NCBI GenBank assembly: GCA_916048095.2
Contig: OU696570.1
Location: forward strand, 10,196,816 to 10,260,815
Direction: 5' to 3'
DNA: 64,000 bases
Source of the DNA: Sacculina carcini
Taxonomy: Eukaryota; Arthropoda; Thecostraca; Sacculinidae
The notes below the pieces were generated by a model, which was not told the DNA's origin, did not search any database, and saw only the letters and a program-made list of their open reading frames with translations. Positions within the stretch are counted from its first letter, which is position 1. The number at the start of each line of letters is the position of its first letter. Of the stretch, positions 48,401 through 60,400 are shown piece after piece. The position numbers were made by a program, and so were the translations under genes.

Positions 48401-51400
48401 TTTTTTGGACAGCAGTCCAGATGAATTGTTCGGCAAACAGTTTAGTCTTAGACGTGAAGTCTGCCAGCTCAGCCACAATTTGAGACGAATCCACATCTTG
48501 CAGCGGAGTCGCAATTTCGTGGATCTCCTGCATCGCATCAATCTGAAAAACAGTGATGATAAATCCAATAATTAAATATCACTATTTCAAACTTTATTTA
48601 GGTGAATTAAATCTTTGAGTTTTGCAGTGGAACCAAAGTGGCACCACAAAGCTGGATTGTAGATGTATATTGTTATTAATGCAAACAAAAATATCTGCGA
48701 TAGGTACTCACTGATTCGTCTGGTGAAAGGTGAGATCCACAATATCTGGGATCAATCAAATTCGCCGCCATGTGAATGCCTTTTACCAGAGTTTTTTCCT
48801 CGCAGGAATTATGTTTCTGAGCGAATCCTCTTCACTTTTTGAAAGTGAAGAGGAGGGGAGATTTCGCTCAAGAGAGTCCTCCTAGTCTCTGAATGTTTTC
48901 ATTACCAGTGAAAGGGTTTTCTCGTCTTCTTCGATGGTTTTAACACCATCTGCCACCGGCTCTAGAAGCATTAGGACGCCTTCTGTTTGGCTCCAGAATG
49001 CTTCTGATAGCAAGATGCTTCGGACGAAGGAATCCAGAGACGGTTTGGCGTCGTCGTTGATGGCCAGTGCATGAAGAGAATACTTGTTGCCAATCACACT
49101 ATTCAGGACTGCAAAAGAGATTCAGCTAGATCCCCATCTGGAACAAAAATAATAATCATGCTACCGAGCTAGGAAAGCCAACAAGTAATTGAATCCTTTC
49201 ATTCATTATATATACTAGTTCGCATGTATAATTGTATCAAAACTCATGGAAGCTTCCAATAAGCGTTCATAGTTAGCTCATTGGCTAGCCAATGGAACCT
49301 TACAGATCTGTCCTAATATAATTCCGTTAATCATTTTAGCAACAATAACAATATTGCGTAAATTTTTACCTTGTTTTCACTGGTAATTTCAGCGATTGAC
49401 GATGTTCTTGTGTGGACTGCTGCTGGTGTTGCCTCAGCAGAGCAGAGTTTTTGTGACTGCTTGATTTTCTTGCAAACGGCAACACAGTCTGACTGTTCCT
49501 TGACAGCAGTGCTGATTTTATTCACATCTGTGAATACCAGTTGCAGGGAATGTACCATGCAGCCGTACGTTCGAATATGGGGATACTCCAACTGTTCAGT
49601 TCCCAAGCCTTTTTCGTGTTGGAGGCTTTGTCTGTGCAGACGCCCGACACTTTCACTGGCCCAATATCGTCGATCACTTGTTTCAAGCTATCGGCGATAT
49701 ACTGGCCAGTGTGGCTTTTTGCACCTGAAAATTGAACATGATATCAGATGTCGCAGCATACTTGCTAACATTGACTAAAATATGACAGCATCAGCCCAAA
49801 TTATCAATAAATTTGAAGATGTGTTTTTGTAATTTTATTTGTGCACTTTGTAAATGTGTGAAAAAATGACTTAGGAATACTGGATCATAGCGTTCAATGT
49901 GTGTTCTTGATCGATGCTTGACTGCCGTTCAATTGAAACTAACCTGATGCAATTTTTCTCCAGAATATCGGCTTTGGCACCGTTACAGTGAAGTTTTTAA
50001 TCTTCTCATTCCTGTAATTATAATAAATTCAGTATATGAATGGGAAACGAATGTATTTCAATTCAAGATACATAGAGACAAACGGCATTTGCCAGAACAT
50101 GTATTTCAAATGCTCACCTGACGTTTTTCCAGCTGTCACAAACTACTGCTACACTGGCAGCAGATTCCACCATTTCTTTGGCAGTGACAAAACATTCCTG
50201 GTAGACCTCTTCTAGCAGATTGTTTGACAGTGCATCCCGACTCGGTGGTTTAAATGAGGACCTGATTGTTCGAAAAATGTTCGCCCAAAGGTTGTTGTCC
50301 ACGAGGTTCAGCGGACAATCGGGGACATAAATGACCCGAGCTAATTGTAGCTGACATTCCTCCGGTAAAATAATTATAACAGAGACATCTATAGGTTTCT
50401 GGAGTATAATGTCTACGCATCAATTATATTCGAATTATTGAAGATGTGTTATGGTATATCAAAATTAGAATTATTAGAATATTAATAATAGAATTAGAAT
50501 AAGAATATTATTGTACTTACTGTTTGCGCTTCTGTCATTTTGTCGATATAAGTGAATGAAACGTTTTTCAGCTGGGATGACTTTGCTGGAGCAGATGTTG
50601 TGAAAGACGCTGAACTGGCCACCGATTCTTCCGTTTCAGTGAAATAATCCTCTTGGCCTTTGTGCATCTTCACGAATCTTGCCTTGATGTTGGTGTCACA
50701 TTTTGTGCACTTTTCAATGTGCTTTGCCATTATGCTTCCATTTTTCGGTAGTACCAACGACCAGAACAGGCATTTTACTTTCGGTACTTTCGTTTCGCTT
50801 TGGACATCCACGAACAGTTTGGAAACTTGTGTTTTCTTTCTGCCGGGCATAATGTCACACTTGCTCAACACAGGACTATCAATACAAGATGCACATGCAA
50901 CCGCTGGAAACTGACTGAACACATGGGCCAGTTGGTGATTGTGTGGTGTTTTCGCATCCGACAAATACCTGTCATCCAACACCGAGCTGTTTGTGTACGA
51001 GTAAAAGGAGTATGTGGTGGTTTACCACATGACAAAAGACCATCACCCAACATCGAGCTGTCAATATACACGCTCGTGTCTGTCACTGACTCATTCACTA
51101 ATCTGTTATGACCGCTTCATGGCACGTTCACATGTTCGCCACTGGAAGACGGACAACAAACAACTTGGGAATATATGATTTATTTACGGTTTAAATATTG
51201 ATTTAGCAGTTTTTATTATTCCATATTACGTGTATCTTACCTTGTATTTAGCTCGCTAGTTTTTGGATTTCATAATATGATCAACTTTATAATTGAGTGA
51301 TACCTAGAAGTGCAGCACAGTACCGTACAAACTATGTTATGACTTTCAAACGCATCATAGCTATTTTATTATACATATTTAATATATTTTCAATTTGCTG

Positions 51401-54400
51401 GGATAACTAGTAGTGACCCCAGTTTTATAACAGCATGGCTTCCTTTCATAGAAAACATGGTTTCTTTAAAAAAAACACTTAATTAATCAATGAGTTTGTT
51501 TTGGGCTGTCAACAAATTATTTCAAATATCCACTTCATCAGAGCATCTTTAAAAACAATAGATAATTATTAAATTATCTTTGAAATAGAACATGTAAAAA
51601 GGCACCAAAAACCAATTAATGTCATTTATATATATGAAAATGCAATATCAGAGGACAATTGGGGCTCAACCTAAAAATCCATAAAAAAGAATAAAGACCT
51701 AAAAACCGTTTTTTTTTGCAAAAAATGCGACCAAAAAAACGTTTTTTTGCAATCACTTGCAGAAATGAATCCACACCAATTGCAATAGCGAACATTAACC
51801 CAAAGACAGAATTTTGTCTCCCGAAAAAAATCAATACGTTCATTTGAATATGTTCTGTTATGTTAATATGTTATTGGTATTTTAGGCGGGCAGGGTAAAC
51901 TGTTTATACTACAGCATGTTGATATTTGGCGCGCCTCTCTCTGGGCCCATCTACAGCCGTCACGGTGTTTGTCGGTCATTCCTCATAAGGATATTATACG
52001 TATGCATGTCTAATACTTAATAATCGTTGATTGCTCTTTATGCAAAATTTTAACAACAGTTTTCCCCCATGGAATTTACTTTTTTAATATTTTGTTTGAA
52101 GACTCCCGTGAACCTGATCACTACAAAAATGAACAATTGAAAACAATTCGCGTTTTACTTTAACTGAACACCAAACAAAAGGATTTAGTGTATGGCGGAT
52201 CACAGGTCATATCGGAGGGTGGATCATAAACTGTCGGTTATGGTGGATCACAGACCATATCGGAAGGAGGACCATAAGTTGTAGCGTAAGGCGGATCACA
52301 GATCACAGCGGAGGGTGGACCAGAGGCCGTATCGGAAACGGATGCGTCGTCAGCGCGCCGAATCGTCCGAAATAGACGCCGAATCATCCGAAAACGCTTA
52401 TGTGTCATGAACTTCTGATGGCGGTTAAGCCTTAGTGTGATCCACCGCTCGCGTAAACATCCTAATGTGCTGGTCCGTCGTGTTGTGTGTGATGCGAGTA
52501 CAATAACTGTTGCTTTTTCATCAGTTTTTGGCGTTTAGAGTGCGACGACGTGGTGACGCCGTGTCTGGTGCACGCGGTGTCTGTGAGATATTTTTGTCTG
52601 TTTTCAGTTTCCTTGACACGCAAGCGATCTAAGAACACAATAACATTTGACCGGCCGCGAATAGTCCACCGAAGTTGTGTATGAAAGGACTCAACAGTAT
52701 TGTTCCACCTAGTTGTAATGAGACACGATCCGCCTTGTAATGAGGGAGGCGATCCATCTCGTTGTAATGAGGGAGGCGATCAATCTCGTAGTAATGGGGT
52801 AGGCGTCTTCTGTGCTGTCACTGCGCAACCACTAACGCTGTACATATGAAAAGATTGATGTGAGGATATAAATGACTTGCGGTTATTGCGCCGCAGACAA
52901 GGTGTTCCTCGGATGATTGAAAACCATCTCTCCATTAAGTCCTCTGGCAGACCGGGAAGGGAAAAGACCAAGTTATCCGTTTTTTTTCAAGAGGTCCAGT
53001 TGTTGGTGCCAGATAGTCTCCGAGTGCGCCTCCGGATTGCCTGCACATAGTGAAAATAGCAACCTTTGGCAGTAGTCCTAGGGAATACGACACACAACGA
53101 TGTGATGAGACCATTTACGGCGGCTGGCGAACGCCCAGCATATGGCAGCTGCTCGCCAGGCTGAGTCGCCTGAGATGACAAGGAGAACTGTGTCTCAGCT
53201 GCGGCGGCACGCTGCTGAGTCTACCAAATAAACGAATTTGAAATGATAAAAACACACATTTGTCCTTGTGTCCGTCCTTTAGCTTACCACTTCACAACTC
53301 TTCCATTACCCACCAGTTGGGAATTCCCTACAGGTTAGGAACCACTGATCTAGCTGCTCCATTTTACAAACTTGTTTCAATGTGTCTGTCTGTGCTACTA
53401 CCCTCATTTGCTAATTCGATTTTGCCTGGTTGAGGTTTCTCTTCACCTGTGCCTGGAATAGATGGGCCACATCAGATATACGTCGTTGTTTTGTTATTAT
53501 CTCAATGAATCAACTGATCAGCACCAGTGGATCCACTGCACGTGCATATTGCTCGTCTAGATCAGTCCGTTCAGTTCGTAAATGCTTCAATGCAAACAAT
53601 CAAATTGGCCGGTATAGTCAACATAGAACATATTGATAGCATAGAGCGTAGGCATTGAACTTAAAAGCATGAAAAATACATATGTCACCATCCCCAACAA
53701 AAAAGACCATACACCTAAGAAAAAAACGCTCACCAAGCAAAAACTGGACTTTCAGTTCCAATATTGCGACGATATACAGACGTATAAACGTATGGGATAT
53801 ACGCAACGCATATAAACATACGAATATGGAACGCAAGACGTATAAACGCTAAAAATTCCAGTATTGAGACGCTACAACAGCAATAGCAAATTGAACAAAA
53901 AACAGCTATTTTACAGATATAGCTCTAATCAATAAAACATTGAGATAAAGACGCTAAAGAAAATAGTTGTAAAAATAGGATACATTTTTTAACAGGAGCA
54001 AATTATTCGTCGTCGTATATACTATGCTAGCGTGTTCAGTAATGTTTGAATATTCCGTGACAAGCGCAAAAAGTAGCATGACACAGAAACAACATGATCA
54101 ATTACACGTATCCCGTCATTGTGTGTTTGATCGACCGACTGCTGGTTATATGGAAAGGTTAGTGTTGGATGCTGTTACAACTTCAATCATAGTCTGACTA
54201 AAACATAACTGTGTTGACCAACTCAAACATTCTTTCGCACAACGGGCAGGTTTTAATGCTAGTAATAAATATTTCCCGAATTTTTTAATCATATTTACCC
54301 TTATATATATATATAATGGGCAGACATTTCTGGGCAAAATCTAGAGAAATTGTTAAGATATATATGAATGAGACTGAATGTATATTTTGTAGACGTATGG

Positions 54401-57400
54401 ACTGTTTTCCAATGGTCTCGTGGTCGATTATCTCGCTGTGTGCGATCTGTGACGCTGGAGAGATATTTATCTCCACATTCATCAATTCTGAGTCACAAAC
54501 AAGACCATTAATCACAAAACGCATTAATCTGGCAATCCAACCATCTGGTGAAATGGTTACAAGAATACAATATCAAATTTAACATTGAATTTCTGGTTAA
54601 AATTTGGAGAAATTGTTGACATATATATGAATGAGACTGCATGTATATTTAGGACACAGGCAGCGTTGCCACGCATGATGGCCAGACTGACTCGCTGAAT
54701 TAGCCAGGCGGTTTCACGCTTCGCCGTGTATATCAGCCGTGAGCTGGATACAAACAAAAATACATGTGTGTGTGTACCTACAAAAAATGTCAGCACACAG
54801 AGATACACACACAACAATGTGTGCTTTTTTAACACATACTGATGTAAACACGCACAAATATGTCACATACACACAGCAGCCGTATTGCCACGGATAACGG
54901 CCAGGCCGGTGCGCTGTCGGATCCAAGTGGTTTCTCGCGGCTGTCCACATCGCTCTGACATGCGACGACCCAATTCACGCACGAGATCCTCCAGTGCCTC
55001 CCTCATTACGTCGCTGGTCCCCGAGGAACGTCCGGTTTGTAGTCTGGGCGCTGCCGTTCTGCGAAGTCGCTGATGGCCGACATCAAGGAAGCTGGTCTGT
55101 CGTTGATCAGACGGATCAGCTCCTCCGTGGCCTCCAGCGAAGCGATATGGTCTGGCAGCGCCACGTCCGCCATGCGTCGCACGCCAACTCCCCTCAAACG
55201 CACGGGCAGCGACGCCTGCTTCCAGCTGTCGTCATCAAGCTGGATGTTGCAACTGCGCGAGATGTCCACTCGTATCAGCATGTTGATGCGACCAAGCTCC
55301 TCCTCCGCTACGTTAACAGGCGCGGCCCGCATCAAATACGTAGCTCTCCTGGGACGAATGTGGTACCAACAAACTAAAAGCAGTGAAGCCCGAAATCGGA
55401 CATTGGATGTGCTATTGTCGCCGGAAGAGGTCCGAGGAACTGGCGCTCTGTCGTCTGCGTGTGGGTCACACGTACGACACGCATCGCCATCTTCTACTCG
55501 GATAACCTGAACCCACTTACAGCGCATGTAATGCACTTCTCTCCGTGCAACACATACTGGTGGAATGTCCAGCATTCTCAGGCGCGTCAACGTTTTCTTG
55601 GATCCGTTTGGACTATTGACGAGGTTCTTGGACAGGTGCAATCGGCGGTCATTGAGGGCCGCATTTTTGAATTTTCACGGCTTTTGCCTTTTAAAATTAT
55701 TTATTGATTTTTATTCCTCTGACTTTCATATTCATATCGCTCACCCTCACGCATATTTATTTTATCGTTCCATTACGTCAATTACGCTCATATACATACT
55801 TTTTGTTTAATTTAGACAGACTGGGGGGTGCCATATGGTCCTAGAGGCCGTTGCAACCCAAAAACTCAATAAACAAACAAAAAAATAAATACGTGGCCCG
55901 ATGTACCGACGAGTAGCGGGACTGGAAAAACAAGGCCGCATGACTGCCGATGTGCGCCGTTCGCTCGATCAGCAGACGAGTTGTGGCCTGTATTTTCTCC
56001 AGCGCAGCCCTAACACCACCCTGCTGGACAGGCGCGCCGAACATTGAGTTTTTGCAGCGGCGTCTCCGTTGCTGCACTAAACAGCATATCCGCCACCCCG
56101 TTTTTGGCGTTGAAAGACCAGCGCTGTGTGTGGTGTCTGCACGCGCTAGAGTGATTGTACGGGAGCATGGTTGCTCCGCAGGGTCGGTGCATCCTTGGCT
56201 GCCAGAGGGGGTCGGAGTTCCTCTGACTTCGCAGGCTGACGCGATTGATAGCAGCGATTGCAACGATATTATGTATTCATTTATTCCGTCATAATGATAT
56301 GCACACAGTACAATGAAACAGAACGTTTATCCCTGTCTTGAATGTAGGAACAAGTACATGTACAAACGTTATTCATATCAACAATTCATTTACCGTTGCA
56401 TGTAATATTCAGCCGATGCCACATCGGTCCCTCTGTTGCCGGTTGCTTGCTAGTCCCTGTTCTCTGTGGTGTGAATGATGTTGCTGCACCTGTGGGTGCA
56501 GTCTGACCTCTGCGCTAACTCGAACCCGACTAATGGCCCTCCACTGCGTCATTGGTGCGGCCGTCCTTGGCGGACGGACGCACCACTCGAGTCCTTCCCG
56601 AGCATGCGTTACCGCATGCTCGGGAAAGGTAAGAACTATGGCTTAAATGCCAACGGTAAGCGTCTTCTTGCTACGTTGAACGCAACTGCCATGTTATCCG
56701 TCGCGATTAAGGGGTATCTTTATCCCATGGCTTGCGCTGTTGCCAGTGCAATGAGGGTTGCGCGCATTTCTGCCATGTATATATTTGTCGCTGCTGCTGG
56801 TTGTGCAATGCTCATAGCGTGCCGTGGCGTGACGATGCCTATTCCACTCGTCGACGCGTCCGTTGCTATGAGTGTGTCAATTGTGCCGGTAGTTGTACAG
56901 GCTTTGTGTGTCGAACGTACTCCGCTATGTGTCGCTCCTGTTCTGGGTAGTACAGGATCACTGAGACCGCTGATGTTGGTAATTGCATAGTCCGTAGGGC
57001 GAATGCCGTGTAGCCTGCTAATCGTTGCCGTTTTTCAAAGGTCCAGTCTTTACATCGCTTTAAGGCGTTGACCAGTAGTTGTTGCGTATGATGATGTAGC
57101 CGAACAAGAGGTTTCCTTCCCATATGGATTTGAAATCCGAGAAATTCTATATCTGCCGGTGGTGTCCATTTGCTTTTTGATTCATTCGTTTGTATCTACA
57201 ATTGTTGCACGATGGCCCGTAATTGAGTCAAATCGGCTGTTTGCCCCATTACCAAGTAGTCATCCAGGTATGGTAGCACGGTGACTTCTGGAATTTTGGC
57301 TTGTATGGCTTTTATTTATTTATTCCGTCACAATGATATACACACACAGTACAATGAAACAAAACGTGCTGGGTTTATCCCTGTCTTGAATGTACGAACA

Positions 57401-60400
57401 AACACAAAGACTTGGCGAACTGGGTGGCGTTGTCGGTTACAATTGCACAATGATAGGCAAGGTTATACGATTGGGCATGCTTCCATGTGCGCTAGCGTGG
57501 GAGTACTACAATATTATCCTTTGAACATATTAGCCACAAATGCCCGAGTACTCCTATACTCTGCAATAGGGCAATATGTTCACCTCGGACAGTTTAGTGT
57601 CAAAGGCGTACCAAGTGCGGTGAGTGCGACTGCGGCTTGTGGCCAATATGTTCATTTTTCACCATAGAGAAATTTCAGTGGTTTTCAACGCAACGCACGA
57701 GATTCTATACAACAAGTAGCTAGCACCTAACATACTGTGTGGTTATTGGCTAGGTTAGGTCAGGTTAAGTCAAGTTAGATTACTGAACCTAGCCAATAAC
57801 CGCACAGTATGTAAGGTGCTAGCTACCTGTTGTGGAAAAACTCGTGTCTTGTGTTGAAAACCACTGACATTATGCTATGGTGAAAAGTGAACATATTGGC
57901 CACAAGCCACAGTCGCACTCACCGCACTTGGTACACCTTCAACACTACAAAGGCCGAGGTGAACATATTGCCCTATTCCAGAGTATGGGAGTATACAAGC
58001 GTTTGTATGTTCATAGGGCAATATTGTAATAGATCCCGCTAGCGTCATCATGTAGTTGTTGTTGTCATCAAGTAGTCATCTGGAATCGGTCATGCGCGAC
58101 CAACGTCGCCTCGTGAGGAAATATGCGCTAGTATTGGACGACACGATTGAGTCCAAAGAGATGATGGATTTCCACAAACAGAGGCGTACAGGCGGCGTGT
58201 GACATCGGCAGGCACCACCTGATAAAATCCAGATAGATGACTCCGTGACGCACTCTGTCGCCTCTGAAGGGTGTGGCGAGCGTGATTGTCAGCCCCCTCT
58301 CCCCCATCTTCAGATACATAGCTCAATCGGAACACCGATTGAGCTATGTTTTTTTCGGTGGCGATCTGGAGAAGGCGCATATCAAATGTGAGCTTACAAT
58401 AGCCACGTGTATTTTCATTTGCCACACACGCACAAACACGCACTCACACACACACACTTACAAGTCCGACACTTACAGTAACAACCAATCAGCGGCGAGC
58501 TGGTTACATGCTCGCCGCCACGGGACACGAACACGTCGCTGTCAACCCGAGACACGCGAGCACAGACACACATACGCATACCTAAAAACACCATGAACTA
58601 CACGAGGCGCAGACGTAAATCCCGCATATACACGGTGAAATATAGACAGTTCGGACGCAAATTACACACATACACACGGTAAACATACACAATCACACAA
58701 CAGAATGCTGGAAGGATTAAGGTTAAGCAGCATACGTATGTCTTTTCCTGCTGTTTTGGATTCTGTGTTGCAGCGTGGGCGAGCGGTGTCGTTTTGTCAC
58801 ACTGACTCGCGGTGCTATGTTGTTGCTTGTGTTGATTGCCCCGTTGTGGAAGGTGTGGTTCGACATGACGATAGGCGGTGTAGCTGCTGGGCGTATCGAG
58901 ATCGGCCTGTTTGGTGGCACCGTTCCAAAAACAGTTCGTAACTTTGTCGAGCTTGCTGAGAAGCCGTCGGGTGAGGGGTACAAGGGCAGCGAGTTCCACC
59001 GGGTTATCAAGGACTTTATGCTGCAAGGCGGTGACTTCACCAATGGCGACGGTACAGGAGGTAGGTGCTAGTGGCCTTGTGTATGGGAATATGCACCATA
59101 ATACGATAGTAATTGTAGTGTAAATATATACAAAAGCGAAATAGTATAAACGGCACAAAATTTGACAGTAATATATCCTGGAAGTGGTTCAGTCTTTGAA
59201 TGATCACCAAATTGATTTGATCAAAGAATTCTGTGGGCTATTTGTATGATCATGGGTCTCTTTCATTCATTCAATACATCACCAATTTTCATTTTGGTTG
59301 GGTATTTCAAGCAATGTTTTCTATTTAAGATATTAATTTGTGGAGGGATGTACTCTTAATGCATCGTGGAATTCATAATGAGTTTCTCAATAATCCGCAG
59401 GTATGGACATATGTGCATATGGCGTATTTTGCCTGCTTATTGTGTGTTTGCGTCTGTGTGTTTACTTGTATTTGTTATCACACGTGATGATCTATATAGG
59501 CAGAAGCATTTACGGCGAGAAGTTCGCTGACGAGAATTTCAAGCTGAAACACTACGGCGCCGGCTGGTTGTCGATGGCCAACGCTGGCAAAGACACCAAC
59601 GGCAGTCAGTTCTTCATCACGGTGAAGAAGACCGGCTGGCTTGACGGACGTCACGTGGTGTTTGGAGTCGTGCTGGACGGCATGGTGAGGAGTAAACACG
59701 TCAGCCGTCGGCTTCAGTGTAATCGAGTGGTGTATGAAGTGTTCAACAGTGGGAAGTCGTATGAGGAATGCCATTCTACTGATGGCTTATCAAAATAGGC
59801 CTTGCGCAAGATTGAATCAATTATTTGTTCCAATCGTGATGTTTTCTGCATTGTTGAACGTTTATTTCGCGTTTTGTCTGGTGAAGACAATGGCTTTGTT
59901 CTGAACTGAAGTTCTGGCTGATCATTGCCGGTATCGCGGGTGTTCGGGGCCTTTTCACAGGCGAGGAATGTCAGAATTTTTTTCCTCTCAAATCTGCATG
60001 GAATATTGCTTAATTAAAATGGTCAATGAATTTGGATCTATTCGTTTCGTGGGTTCGAATGTTACCAATAACACATACAAATGTAGTATTAATCGATTAT
60101 TTAGCTTTGCCTTGCAACGGCGCTTTGAGTGAATTTCCACGTCGTTCGTATTCTTGCACCACAAGTTGACACAAGGTATTATTTGTTCCTCATCGATGGT
60201 CGAGTATGTGTAAAATGTAAAAATCCAGTATAAAATGTGTGTGATTCGTCTTGTATCGCGTTTAGTCTCTCGAATTCTCGTCTTTGTTTAGTTTATACAT
60301 TATCTGCATTCAAGTGCTTGTTGTGCGTGCGCGTATTTGCAGAAAGTGGTTCGTCAAATCGAGAACACACCGACTAACGAGCGAGATCGTCCCAATTCTC

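Larger units (their letters stand above)
56480..58320 (-). pseudogene. E3: third copy of the unclassified RT-RNase H element, interrupted
   Basis: RT palm start at 58320-58110 ([20 protein letters not shown]), then a foldback insertion (57489-58048) and a LINE tail (57305-57405). RT active site is at 57300-57120 ([16 protein letters not shown], a stop, then [18 protein letters not shown]) and [17 protein letters not shown] follows. RNase H is at about 56870-56650 ([37 protein letters not shown], a stop, [18 protein letters not shown]). The catalytic aspartates and glutamate of RNase H are present. E2 and E3 share about a third of residues by eye, so they are old relatives and not copies of one recent burst. 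Confidence 0.7.

Noticed and set aside
54655-55886. Opposite-strand LINE pieces as a twin-priming (5' inversion) product
   Set aside because: The two pieces belong to different LINE protein types (a QASLPVR-type post-RT region versus an RNase H tail). The plus piece has its own A-rich 3' end and flanking duplication, and the minus LINE continues on its far side.
58775-59071. PPIB as a processed (retro)pseudogene starting near exon 2
   Set aside because: Introns with GT-AG ends and consistent phases separate all exons, and a matching signal-peptide exon exists upstream.
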